DNA of 46,008 nt from an uncultured Planctomycetaceae bacterium. GTDB lineage: Bacteria > Planctomycetota > Planctomycetia > Planctomycetales > Planctomycetaceae. The notes beneath the pieces are model-generated. The model saw nothing but the letters and a program-made list of their open reading frames with translations, made no database searches and was not told where the DNA came from. Position 1 is the stretch's first letter. Each line of letters starts with the position of its first letter. The position numbers were made by a program, and so were the translations under genes. The stretch lies in assembly GCA_903858815.1 (NCBI GenBank), contig CAIOKE010000097.1:1-46008 (forward strand). Direction: 5' to 3'. Shown piece after piece: positions 8,700 through 17,150 of this stretch.

Positions 8700-9392
8700 T
8701 CAGTTACTGCGCTGGCCAGTTCGCGCTGACTGACTGCGCCACTGTGTTACCTGCTGCAGAACGTCATCGACGCACGCCGCCCTGGTTTTTCCTGTCGCCT
8801 CAAAACGATATCGCACAAGTTCCGTTTCTCCTCGGAAAAACGCTGCAAAGCCATATTCCTCAGTTGTTCCCGGAACAAACCAGAAGGTCCGGATTGCGCC
8901 CAGAGCTTCAAGCTGACGGATGTTTTTATCCGCGGCATCAGCATCCGAGTGACTCAGGGGTTCAGCAGGTTGCTCAGGAGTGCCTGTTGCGGTGCCGGTT
9001 TCCGGACGCCATTCCTGATCACCTTCGAATTGCGAAAATGGATCAATGCTGTCTGGTTCCCCCGGGACAGCTTTGGGGCCGGCGTGGCTTTCAGCGGTTT
9101 TGCCGGATGCCGATGAGCCTGGCAGCAGTTTTTCGAAGTCCGCATCCTGATGAGTGCGTGCGGGATCTGCCGAGCCGTCAGGACGGAATTCCGGTGCATC
9201 GTCGAGTGACTTATCGAGGCCGTCGAAGAAATCCATGTCCAGTGAATCGTCAGGGGTTTGTGCGCCCTGAGCGACCGTCTGTGCCACACCTGCGGGGCCA
9301 CCCGCAGGTCTCAGCAGAGCAATTGAAGGCACAATAATCAGCGGCAGCGTCATTAACAGAGTTGACAGCAGGCCACTTCGTGAGGAGTCCAT
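8700..9392 (-). CDS. Membrane-anchored acidic hypothetical protein
   Basis: I do not recognise this 230-residue protein. It has one N-terminal hydrophobic segment (LLSTLLMTLPLIIVPSIALL, about residues 8-27), then about 120 disordered residues rich in Asp, Pro, Ala, Gly and Ser (DMDFFDGLDKSLDD and similar), and a C-terminal domain of about 65 residues (ALGAIRTFWFVPGTTEEYGFAAFFRGETELVRYRF) that may be a small beta fold. The ATG at 9392 has GGAG 8 bases upstream; an ATG at 9425 would add 11 residues. It starts the unit with scpB and DUF72, so a role at the membrane near cell division or chromosome work is possible but only by proximity. Confidence 0.72.
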   Translation of the reverse strand: MDSSRSGLLSTLLMTLPLIIVPSIALLRPAGGPAGVAQTVAQGAQTPDDSLDMDFFDGLDKSLDDAPEFRPDGSADPARTHQDADFEKLLPGSSASGKTAESHAGPKAVPGEPDSIDPFSQFEGDQEWRPETGTATGTPEQPAEPLSHSDADAADKNIRQLEALGAIRTFWFVPGTTEEYGFAAFFRGETELVRYRFEATGKTRAACVDDVLQQVTQWRSQSARTGQRSN

Positions 9393-9804
9393 TCCCACCA
9401 CTCCGGGATGAGTTTTCACTGCCATTCCATCGGCAGTTCCTGCCGGAGTTTACGTTCTGATGAAATTTCCGGCAATTCCAGTTTCCGGCTTCCCTGATTG
9501 CCTCGACTGGCGATAAAACTGACCGAGTCCGGGGATACCGGCAGTTTTTGCCGGTTTTCTGGTGTCGATCGGGTTCTATGCGTGGGGTTGGGGCTGGAAA
9601 TCACAAGATAGGAAGCCGTGGAAGCTGGACTTTAGCCAGTGTCGGGTGATCCTGACTGATTGATTGAACCCGGCCACACGTAAACCTCGATGGATTTACT
9701 GACAGGCTGAAAACCGGGTGATTGGGGTAAAGCCTGATGGGGCGAGTGTGCTGGGAGACTGGGGTAGTCCCCGCCGAGGACGTGCGGGGGAGGGGGATCG
9801 AGTG
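9393..9804. other. Non-coding divergent region
   Basis: This 412-base stretch separates the leftward scpB unit from the rightward DUF1571 gene, so it should hold both promoters. I see no convincing -35/-10 pair. One 7-bp hairpin (ACCGGCA / TGCCGGT, 9537-9555) is followed by TTTCT on the plus strand; it resembles a weak terminator but has no rightward gene upstream to stop. A run of GGGGGAGGGGG just before 9805 serves as ribosome site for the DUF1571 gene. Short open frames here lack supporting features. Confidence 0.5.
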
Positions 9805-10614
9805 ATGTCTGCAACTGACGGTTCCAGGGTTTTCAGGTCAGATCGTCGTCTGTTCATGAACTCCGTTCTGGCTGCTGGTACGGCCCTGTTTTCCGGTACA
9901 GCAGCGACGGTTGCAGCTGAAGAGAATTCGGCCGAGCATCCTCTGCAGGCTGCACTCCGTGAGGCTCGTGAGGCACACCGTCTGGTCCGGAAAATGAGCA
10001 GTTACGAGTGTACGTTTACGAAAAAGGAAGTCGTGGATGACGACCTGATTTCGCAGAAGATGAAACTCAAGATCCGTCACGAGCCGTTCAGTGTTTACAT
10101 GCTGTTCCAGGAGCCTCGTGAGGGCCGCGAGGTCATTTTTGTGACCGGGCAGAATGACAATAAACTGCTGGTGCACGAGACGGGTCTGGCAGCCCTGATT
10201 GGTACGCTGTCGCTGTCTCCGGAAGATTCACGGGTCAAGGCCGAGAATCGCTATCCTATTACCAAAGCCGGTATGGCCAACATGGTGCAGGGGGTGATTG
10301 AGCAGTGGGAGGCTGAGACAAAGTATGGCGAATGTGATGTGAAGTACTTTTCGGATGCGAAGGTCGAAGACTATACATGTCGGGTGATTGAAAGCAGCCA
10401 TCCACAGCCGCGGAAGCAGTTTCCCTTCCAGATGACCAGACTCTGGATCGACGAAAAGACCCAACTGGCTGTTCGCGTGCAGCAGTTTGGTTTTCCGAAA
10501 AAGAAAGACGCCAAACCGCCGGTGATCGAAGATTATCTGTTTACCGATGTCCAGCCTGATCTGCGGTTTACGGACCGCGATTTTGATACGGACAATCCGG
10601 CTTATAACTTCTGA
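9805..10614 (+). CDS. DUF1571 protein with twin-arginine signal
   Basis: A 269-residue exported protein of the DUF1571 family, which is largely planctomycete and of unknown activity; the fold may resemble lipoprotein-sorting LolA-type beta sheets (inference). The N-terminus carries a Tat signal: SDRRLFMN followed by a hydrophobic helix and a cleavage-like AATVAAEE. The mature part has the family's MSSYECTFTKKEVVDD start, then EPREGREVIFV, GTLSLSPEDSR and a C-terminal DVQPDLRFTDRDFD. The ATG at 9805 has a very purine-rich site (GGGGGAGGGGGATCGAG); an upstream ATG-like start at 9718 would bury the signal. It stands alone and runs into a convergent gene 9 bases away. Confidence 0.88.
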   Translation: MSATDGSRVFRSDRRLFMNSVLAAGTALFSGTAATVAAEENSAEHPLQAALREAREAHRLVRKMSSYECTFTKKEVVDDDLISQKMKLKIRHEPFSVYMLFQEPREGREVIFVTGQNDNKLLVHETGLAALIGTLSLSPEDSRVKAENRYPITKAGMANMVQGVIEQWEAETKYGECDVKYFSDAKVEDYTCRVIESSHPQPRKQFPFQMTRLWIDEKTQLAVRVQQFGFPKKKDAKPPVIEDYLFTDVQPDLRFTDRDFDTDNPAYNF

Positions 10615-10623
10615 GTGTTGTTG

Positions 10624-11994
10624 TCAGTTGCCTGAGTTTTCGCTGAGTACGGCCTCAAGTTCCTTCAATCCGCGGGCTGCATCGATTTCGTAGTAGCCCG
10701 GGTGGTAGTGTTTCACCTTGCCGTCAGCTCCGATAACGATCCAGAGAGGCAATTGTCCGCGTGATTCACGAGGATCTCCGTAGGCCTTCAGCAGGCTGCC
10801 GTCATCATAACCGATAGGGTAGCTGAGATTCATGAATTCCGCGATTTTTCGCGCTGCTCGGCGTCCGCGTGCTGAGTTTTCTGTTGTCTGCAGGTCGGCA
10901 TTGGTGCTGATTCCCACGACCTGCAGATTCTGATCGCGACGTTTGTTGAACAGGAATTCGAGGTAGCCCGTTTGTCCGTAGGGCTCCGTCAGCGGAGCAT
11001 CCTTGTAATCCCAGAAGTGCAGAATCACGGTTTTGCCTTTGAGTGAATCGGAGGCCAGCGTGCCTCCGGAAACCAGATTCAGGGAAAAGCCCGGGGCTGC
11101 TGAGCTCATCAGTGATGCAGCGCGCCCGGCAGCGGATTCCAGACGTTTCTTCTGAATCTCGACATCCGCGCGAATCTGTCGTACGAGGCGTTCCAGCGGT
11201 GTGCCGGCGGACAGTTGAGCCAGTTTGTCGATGGCGGCTACGGAGTCTTCGACCTGCCGCTGTGAAAGTTCGGCAAGTTGTGCATCGGGGCGACGTCCCA
11301 GCTTTGCCTGCAGTTGCTGCAGTTCTGTGCGAGTCTGGTCGACTGACTGAGCGAGGTTGGCGGGCAGGGGAGTACTGGCGGTGCGAGCCAGCGTCATGAG
11401 GAACTGGTCACCCTGTCCCATGAAGATATCAGCCTCTGCTTTAACAAGGATCCCGCTGGCGGCGTCCACCTGCAGGCTCTGCCGTCGCCCGCGTGGCTCG
11501 CGAGCCTCCAGCAGCCACAGCGACCCATCATCCGTATTTTTCGTCTCAGTGGCAGTCAGTTGCCAGCCGTTCTGGCTCCATGAGTGTCCTGCCTGGATTT
11601 CAGCGGGCAGAGCAACTTTGAGCGGGGGCAGGGTCAGGAACCAGGGAGTGCCATCATAGGGGTAAAGCAGATGGGGCTGCAGTATCCCGGCGTCCGTCGC
11701 GGGACCGGTCAATCCAAAGCTGTCTGGCCATGGGCAGCCCTGTCGCAGATCGTCTGAAAGGTGAAAGAAGCAGAACGTCGTGGTATCGAAGGTTTGGACC
11801 TCAAATCTGCGGAGGACCTGTCCATCGCCATCGCCGGGCTGGATCAGAGCCCCGGAATACTGGTTGTGGAGGATCGGGAATTCGTCGGCAACTGCGGTGT
11901 CTGATGAGCGAGTTGTCAGTGTCAGGCAGGCCAGAAGCAGACCGAAAATCATTGCGGAGGGTTTGATATTCGGGAATTGAACGCGGATGTGCAT
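10624..11994 (-). CDS. Exported thioredoxin-fold protein lacking CxxC
   Basis: A 456-residue exported protein. Residues 13-37 form a signal peptide; residues 40-200 are a planctomycete-type beta-rich domain; 215-290 is an alpha-helical/coiled-coil stretch (RTELQQLQAKLG, IRADVEIQKKRLES); and about 300-456 is a TlpA/redoxin-like thioredoxin domain (APGFSLNLVSGG, GKTVILHFWDYKDAP, NLQVVGISTNAD, PLWIVIGADGKVKHYHPG). The redox motif expected after HFW is replaced by DYKDAPL, and the domain has no cysteine there, so thiol-disulfide exchange is unlikely. It may bind partners or substrates instead. Other planctomycete homologues often keep this N-terminal domain with a normal TlpA end. Start choice is unsure; an ATG at 11952 is the alternative. 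Confidence 0.82.
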   Translation of the reverse strand: MHIRVQFPNIKPSAMIFGLLLACLTLTTRSSDTAVADEFPILHNQYSGALIQPGDGDGQVLRRFEVQTFDTTTFCFFHLSDDLRQGCPWPDSFGLTGPATDAGILQPHLLYPYDGTPWFLTLPPLKVALPAEIQAGHSWSQNGWQLTATETKNTDDGSLWLLEAREPRGRRQSLQVDAASGILVKAEADIFMGQGDQFLMTLARTASTPLPANLAQSVDQTRTELQQLQAKLGRRPDAQLAELSQRQVEDSVAAIDKLAQLSAGTPLERLVRQIRADVEIQKKRLESAAGRAASLMSSAAPGFSLNLVSGGTLASDSLKGKTVILHFWDYKDAPLTEPYGQTGYLEFLFNKRRDQNLQVVGISTNADLQTTENSARGRRAARKIAEFMNLSYPIGYDDGSLLKAYGDPRESRGQLPLWIVIGADGKVKHYHPGYYEIDAARGLKELEAVLSENSGN

Positions 11995-12359
11995 AGGGAG
12001 AGATCCGGCCGATAGCAGAAAGTGTTTGGTCGCCGGATGTCCGGCGGCAGACGCAGGTTATAGCGGGAGGCAGCTTGGAAAACAGTGGGGAGGAATTGGA
12101 AAAATCCGAAGAAGCGGACAAATCCGAATGTGTATGGACTGGTCTGGGTGTTGCTGGAATCGCGTGTTGAGCCAGAAAATCCCCGAAAATCCGCCACCAG
12201 AATAGGCTGACAGATGGAATTGAATTCGCGTTTCGGTGAACTGCAGCCTATGATTTACGCAGTGATCAGTCCGCGTGTACAGGTTCGGCGGTCGTCTTTG
12301 TGCGCCCGGACCGACTCCTGCAGCACACTGCCTCCTGTTGTTGGGCGAGGGTTGGATTT
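11995..12359. other. Non-coding divergent region upstream of kinase
   Basis: This 365-base region lies between the leftward thioredoxin-fold gene and the rightward kinase and should carry both promoters. No strong sigma-70 pair, riboswitch or stable hairpin is apparent. There are short repeated elements of the form AATCCGAA (around 12103 and 12121) and CCGAAAATCC (around 12180). The ribosome site of the kinase is GCGAGGG at 12345-12351. Confidence 0.5.
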
Positions 12360-13823
12360 GTGGCAGAGAACCAGAATCTTGTTGGCGGATACGAACTGAA
12401 GAACTGCATCGCCTCGGGCAGCTCCACGCAGGTGTGGGAGGTGGTCGAGCAGGGTGGCACGGTGCCGCTGGCGATGAAGCTGCTGTTGCCCGACTCACTG
12501 AAAGATGCGGAAGCCAAGGCCGTGCTGAAGCACGAGTTCAAGGTGGGTAGTCAGCTGGAGCATCCAGGTTTCGTGCGGTTTCACAAGCTGGAGATCAACC
12601 GCGACCATGGTTTTCTGTTGATGGACTACTTCCGTGCTCCCAGTCTTAAAGCCCAGCTGTCTGCCAATCTTCCGGAAACTCAGTCCCGGCTGAAGAAAGT
12701 TGTTGAGGCTGTTTGCCAGGCATTTGTACATCTCAATGAAAAGGGCTGGCTGCATCGAGATATCAAACCGGACAATATCCTCGTGAACAAGACGGGCGAA
12801 GTGCGTGTGATTGACTTCAGCCTTGCGTCTCGGAATGCCACCGGCGTCATGAAGCTGCTGGCCGGAAAGCAGAAGAACATCATGGGGACTCGCACATACA
12901 TTGCCCCGGAGATCATTCTGCGTCGACCGCCGACTGTTCAGTCCGACATCTACAGTCTGGGTGTGACGCTGTACGAGATGGTCACAGGTGGTCCTCCGTT
13001 CGCCGGTCTCAGCCCCAATGACCTGCTGAAGAAGCATCTCAGCGAAGAGCCTGCGCCTCCGTCCGTGGTCAACCGAAACTGTACTCCGGAACTGGACATG
13101 GTGCTGATGAAGATGCTGTCCAAGAAACCCAAAGATCGTCCGCAGGAGTTTCGGGATGTGATGTCACTGTTCCGCAACTGCCGAGTATTTCTTGAAGATC
13201 CGGTAGAGCTGCACGAGAAGAAGGTCAGGGAAGCGAAGGCGAATGAGAGTCTGAGTGTTGACAAGCGACTGGACAGTCGGGCGGACGCCGATCGAGTGTC
13301 GCGTGGTCTTGCCGCTCCGGAGAAGTCAAAGAAAGGTAAGCGACTGACGGCTCCGATCGGAGAGATTGCTCCGGTGAAGAAACCCGGTAGTGCTCCGGCT
13401 GCTGCACAACCTGCTGCCACCACGCCCCAGTTGCCATATGGTATGCCGGGAATGATGCCCGGTATGATGCCGCAGCCAATGATGATGCCAGGCATGATGC
13501 CGCAGCCGATGATGATGCCGGGAATGATGCCTGGTATGATGCCGCAGCCCGGAATGGCTCAGCCCATGATGCCTGGAATGCTGCCGCAGGCGGGGATGCC
13601 TCAGCCGGTGCCGCCCGTACCGCAGCCTCAGGTCGTTCCGGCAGCTGGACAGCCGGCTGCGATCCCGGCGGCACAGCCGACCGCTGTGCCGCAGCCAACC
13701 GCTGTGCCGCAGCCAACGAAACACGTGCATCTGCCTCTGGAACGAAGACCGGCAGCGGCGGCGAGGCCTGCTGAACAGGTGACGGATCTCGAGGCCTGGA
13801 GCGAGTTGCCTGATATCGCCTGA
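12360..13823 (+). CDS. Soluble Ser/Thr protein kinase with Met/Pro-rich tail
   Basis: A 487-residue Hanks-type kinase. The kinase domain (about 10-280) has a glycine loop in the form ASGSSTQVWEV, Lys40 in LAMKLLL, catalytic HRDIKPDN (132-139), APE at 182-184 and DIYSLGVTLYEM. The metal-binding DFG is DFS (152-154), so the third residue is altered. After a charged linker (about 290-345) comes a tail of MPGMMPQPMM-type repeats (about 360-425) and then AVPQPT repeats. There is no transmembrane segment, so it is cytoplasmic, unlike many sensor kinases of this kind. The GTG at 12360 follows GCGAGGG by 8 bases and gives the usual short lead into GYEL. accA follows 137 bases downstream. Confidence 0.92.
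   Translation: MAENQNLVGGYELKNCIASGSSTQVWEVVEQGGTVPLAMKLLLPDSLKDAEAKAVLKHEFKVGSQLEHPGFVRFHKLEINRDHGFLLMDYFRAPSLKAQLSANLPETQSRLKKVVEAVCQAFVHLNEKGWLHRDIKPDNILVNKTGEVRVIDFSLASRNATGVMKLLAGKQKNIMGTRTYIAPEIILRRPPTVQSDIYSLGVTLYEMVTGGPPFAGLSPNDLLKKHLSEEPAPPSVVNRNCTPELDMVLMKMLSKKPKDRPQEFRDVMSLFRNCRVFLEDPVELHEKKVREAKANESLSVDKRLDSRADADRVSRGLAAPEKSKKGKRLTAPIGEIAPVKKPGSAPAAAQPAATTPQLPYGMPGMMPGMMPQPMMMPGMMPQPMMMPGMMPGMMPQPGMAQPMMPGMLPQAGMPQPVPPVPQPQVVPAAGQPAAIPAAQPTAVPQPTAVPQPTKHVHLPLERRPAAAARPAEQVTDLEAWSELPDIA
13439..13600 (+). repeat. Coding low-complexity repeats (MPGMMPQPMM)
   Basis: Within the kinase gene, imperfect repeats of the type ATGATGCCGGGAATG encode Met-Pro-Gly-Gln-rich sequence. A second repeat follows at about 13681-13717, where an 18-base unit encoding TAVPQP occurs twice in tandem. 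Such tracts change copy number easily by slippage. Confidence 0.85.
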
Positions 13824-13960
13824 AATCCCACGAAACTCGCGGGAATTCGACACCCAGTCAGGACTCGCAGTTTTCCGGTGCACGCTTCGTGGCTAAGATT
13901 TGGGCCCGTCGATGGGAATGACTCTGGCATTTTTTGAATGATCCCGGTGGATAACCGCTG

Positions 13961-14935
13961 ATGGCTGCTCTGCATCAATTGTCCTTTGAAAAGCCCCTTT
14001 ACGAGTTGGAAGAGCGACTGCTGAAGCTTGAGGCGCAGCACGACCCGGGTCCGGCTGAGAAGGAAAGCATGCGACGGATGCGTGTTGAACTCACGCAGAT
14101 GACGCGCGAGCGGTACGCCAATCTTGACCCGTGGCAGATCGTGCAGGTTTCCAGGCATCCGGATCGGCCGCAGACTCCAGACTACATTGAGCTGGTATTT
14201 GATGAGTTCGTGGAGTTGCACGGTGACAAGGCGTTCGGCGATGACAGGGCGATCGTAACAGGATTCGCTCGACTGGCTGATCAGAAGGTCATGTTTGTTG
14301 GTCACCAGAAGGGTCGCAATCTGCGTGAGCGGAATGAGTGCTGCTACGGATGTGCACATCCTGAAGGTTATCGAAAGGCTATGCAGAAGATGGAAATGGC
14401 CAGCCGTTATGGGCTGCCGATTATCTGTCTGATCGATACTCCGGGGGCTTATCCCGGGGTGGGGGCTGAGGAGCGTGGGCAGGCCTACAATATCGCTGTG
14501 AATCTGCGTGACATGTCAACGCTGGAAGTTCCGATCATCTGCGTGGTGATTGGTGAAGGTGGGTCGGGCGGCGCTTTGGGTATTGGTATTGGTGATCACG
14601 TGGCTGTGCTGGAGTACGCCTACTATTCCGTGATCAGTCCGGAGGGCTGTGCAGGGATTCTGTGGAAGAGCGCCAGTCATGCTCCGAAGGCAGCTCGAGC
14701 TCTGAAGTTCACCAGCAAGGATCTGCTGTCACTGGGCGTGGTCGACGAGGTGATTCCAGAGCCTCTGGGAGGCGCTCACCGTGACCATTTCAAGATGGCG
14801 GCAACTCTGAAAAGTCGCCTTGTTGAAGCGCTGCAGGGCCTGGGAACACTCTCGGTAAATGATCTGCTTGAGCGTCGGTATCAGAAATTCCGTCGCCTTG
14901 GCATGTTCTACGAGAATGGTAATCCGGAACAGTGA
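13961..14935 (+). CDS. accA: Acetyl-CoA carboxylase carboxyltransferase subunit alpha
   Basis: AccA forms, with AccD, the carboxyltransferase that moves CO2 from biotin on AccB to acetyl-CoA, giving malonyl-CoA for fatty-acid synthesis. The 324 residues match the usual length. Hallmarks are the N-terminal LSFEKPLYELEERL, PWQIVQVSRHPDRPQT, ELHGDKAFGDDRAIVTG, GHQKGRN, the oxyanion loop GGSGGALGIGIGD near residue 208, and SPEGCAGILWK. The ATG at 13961 follows GGTGG at a suitable distance. No accD, accB or accC is near. The gene ends 35 bases from the convergent VWA gene with no clear terminator between. Confidence 0.96.
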   Translation: MAALHQLSFEKPLYELEERLLKLEAQHDPGPAEKESMRRMRVELTQMTRERYANLDPWQIVQVSRHPDRPQTPDYIELVFDEFVELHGDKAFGDDRAIVTGFARLADQKVMFVGHQKGRNLRERNECCYGCAHPEGYRKAMQKMEMASRYGLPIICLIDTPGAYPGVGAEERGQAYNIAVNLRDMSTLEVPIICVVIGEGGSGGALGIGIGDHVAVLEYAYYSVISPEGCAGILWKSASHAPKAARALKFTSKDLLSLGVVDEVIPEPLGGAHRDHFKMAATLKSRLVEALQGLGTLSVNDLLERRYQKFRRLGMFYENGNPEQ

Positions 14936-14970
14936 GGCTTGGCAGGCTGCGTCTGATCGACGTGCATTTG

Positions 14971-17079
14971 TCAGGCCAGTCTTGCCTGTTGCTTCTCGAA
15001 AAACGCTGCCAGCAGAGATTCCAGCAGCAGACACGCCATCCCAGCCAGCAGCAGATAGCGCCAGTATTTCTGCTGTGACTCAAGTTCCTGAGCATCCAGT
15101 TCAGCAGCGTTGACCGCCGGTTGCTGACTTTTGTCGTCCGTACTGACCTGTGCTACATCCGGTGCAAGGCCCATCGCCTGAAGCTGTCCCTCTGGCAGTG
15201 GTTCTGTACGACTTTCCGATGCTGCCACGGTAACCAGCAGGCTGGAGATCTTTGTTCCCTCCTGAGTTTCCTCAGACAGCGTCCAGCGTCCGGGTTCGTC
15301 GAGTACCACTGCTGTGATTGAGGACGATTGATCGGCTGCTGCCGTACCATCAGGACGCCGCAGTTGCCATTGCTGTGAACTGGTCAGCCCTGACAAGGCA
15401 AGCGACGTACCCACGTCGTGCAGTCGTGCTGTTGACTGGCCCGGGAATGCGATTCGCACAAGCTGTAACAGCAGGGGTGGGAATCGGCTGGACAGTGCCA
15501 GCTGGCTGTCCTGTGGCTGCCAGCCTGCCGTCATCAGAAAAATGCGACCATCGCCCGGTGTGCGAAATTCAACAATGGCCGGGCTTCCAGAGTCGAATGC
15601 TGCCAGGACTTTGACCGAGTCATTAACGGGCAGTCCCTGCAACTGTCGATAATGCCAGAAACGGATTGACGAAAAGTCAGAAAGGCGGGAATCCGCAAAT
15701 GGAGCCAGCAGACGCGAATTCAGATCGTTTGTGGTAAGGATGGCATAGTCAGCGACCTCGGCTTCAGTCCACGTCAGGCCTTCCGGCAGCAACCGCTTCA
15801 GAGATTCGGCCATTTCCACGGATCTGACGGCCGCAAGGATGACGCCGCCTGCTTCGGTCATACGTCGCAGAGGATCAACCAGGTTTTCGGGAAGGGTATC
15901 CGTCAGCAGTGTCAATCGAGAACCTTCAGGTGGTGGTACGCTGACGCCGTCGGCAGTTATCAGATCCGACAGTTCCAGAGACTCCGCCTCCTGTCCATCA
16001 AATACTCGCTGCAGGTAATATCGCATGGATTCTTCATCATTAGGGTCTGTCGAACCGGCATGCAGAATCCTTCGCAGCCTGGGCTGCTGAACGGGCAAAT
16101 CCACGACATTATCGAAGGGATGAGGATCACCCAGCAGTTCGATACCGGCAATCTGTGGCTGGTCATCTGCGGTATCCGGCATAGTGACGGTGCGTCGCTG
16201 TCCGGGTGCGAGATCGAGAGTCAGTGATTTTCCGATTGGTTTCCCTGCAGCATCAAATGGCTGCAGGGTGCAGTTTGTTCCGGGGGCATCCCCGGAGGCC
16301 GTCGCTCGCACTCGGATGCGACCGGATTTCTGGTCCTCTGCCAGACTGAGCCCGCGATTGCCTTTCTGTTCGGGCTTGACCATACGCAATTCGAGTTTTA
16401 CGCCGTCCGGCCATGCGGCCGATCTCAGGCCATCGAGTCGACTGCCTTCCTGAAAGTCTGTCAGCACCACAACGACTGCTGCACCTTCATGGTTTCCGAG
16501 ACGCTCTCTGGAGACCTGTTCTGCAGTTTCCAGCAGGGCTGTATCGAGGTGGGTGGCTGACCAGTCGGGGCGCCACTGCTGTTCAACTCGCCCAAGTAAG
16601 GCTGCCCGATTGCTTTGATCTGTCTGTTTCCATTCGTCTGCTGTCAGCAGGCTGTTGGTTTTGTCAGAGAAGACAGACACACTGAGGACGTCTTCGGATT
16701 CCAGCTCGGCGGTCAGTTCCCGGAACTTCTGCAGCAGTGCTTCTCCGAGACCATCGCGGCGCATACTGGCACTGGAATCCAGCAGCACACCGATTCGACG
16801 TCCGATACCAGCGTCACCGACGCGTGATACAGTAACCCTCTGAAATGGTCGCGAAAAGGCGAGTGCAATCAGGGTAACAGCAAGAATTCGCAGCAGCAGC
16901 AGTGGCCAGTTTTCAATTCTTGACCGGCGAGTGGTTCTGGGAAGTGTGGGGGTGAGAAAGCGCACAAGACTGAAGGGTATGCGGACCGCAGGAGTGCGTC
17001 TGAGCATATGCAGCAGTACAGGCACTGCGGCAAGAATGCCTCCCGCTACCGCAAAGTTCTGCGCCAGGAATTCGAACAT
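14971..17079 (-). CDS. BatA/VWA-domain membrane protein
   Basis: A 702-residue inner-membrane protein with the N-terminal BatA motif (FAVAGGILAAVPVLLHMLRRTP, first helix about 9-25), a second helix near 58-76 (LLLRILAVTLIALAFSRPFQ), a von Willebrand factor A domain whose metal site begins DSSAS at 101-105, a long periplasmic part of beta and class-I-glutamine-amidotransferase-like fold (about 330-560), and a C-terminal helix (about 671-690). It is the last gene after DUF4159, MoxR and DUF58, the common order for MoxR-linked assembly modules. In such modules the VWA protein is thought to act with the MoxR chaperone ATPase in maturing or inserting partners. The ATG at 17079 has AAGGGG just upstream. 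Confidence 0.9.
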   Translation of the reverse strand: MFEFLAQNFAVAGGILAAVPVLLHMLRRTPAVRIPFSLVRFLTPTLPRTTRRSRIENWPLLLLRILAVTLIALAFSRPFQRVTVSRVGDAGIGRRIGVLLDSSASMRRDGLGEALLQKFRELTAELESEDVLSVSVFSDKTNSLLTADEWKQTDQSNRAALLGRVEQQWRPDWSATHLDTALLETAEQVSRERLGNHEGAAVVVVLTDFQEGSRLDGLRSAAWPDGVKLELRMVKPEQKGNRGLSLAEDQKSGRIRVRATASGDAPGTNCTLQPFDAAGKPIGKSLTLDLAPGQRRTVTMPDTADDQPQIAGIELLGDPHPFDNVVDLPVQQPRLRRILHAGSTDPNDEESMRYYLQRVFDGQEAESLELSDLITADGVSVPPPEGSRLTLLTDTLPENLVDPLRRMTEAGGVILAAVRSVEMAESLKRLLPEGLTWTEAEVADYAILTTNDLNSRLLAPFADSRLSDFSSIRFWHYRQLQGLPVNDSVKVLAAFDSGSPAIVEFRTPGDGRIFLMTAGWQPQDSQLALSSRFPPLLLQLVRIAFPGQSTARLHDVGTSLALSGLTSSQQWQLRRPDGTAAADQSSSITAVVLDEPGRWTLSEETQEGTKISSLLVTVAASESRTEPLPEGQLQAMGLAPDVAQVSTDDKSQQPAVNAAELDAQELESQQKYWRYLLLAGMACLLLESLLAAFFEKQQARLA

Positions 17080-17150
17080 GTCCCCTTTTACTCCCTGAAT
17101 CAGTACAGCAGCATGACTTCTGCGGAGATGGAGTTTTCCGTGACTATGGT

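Noticed and set aside
8531-9337. A 268-codon open frame on the plus strand opposite scpB and the anchored protein
   Set aside because: Its translation is Cys-, Pro- and Arg-rich without domains, while the opposite strand holds ScpB and a protein with a clear membrane helix.
9537-9555. Hairpin ACCGGCA/TGCCGGT with T run as a terminator
   Set aside because: It lies in a divergent promoter region with no rightward gene before it; it is noted only as part of the gap.
13439-13717. Possible CRISPR-like or intergenic repeats
   Set aside because: The repeats are in frame, have no regular spacers and encode the low-complexity tail of the kinase.
13628-14359. A 243-codon leftward frame opposite the kinase end and accA
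   Set aside because: It lies wholly antisense to well-supported genes and its translation resembles no protein.
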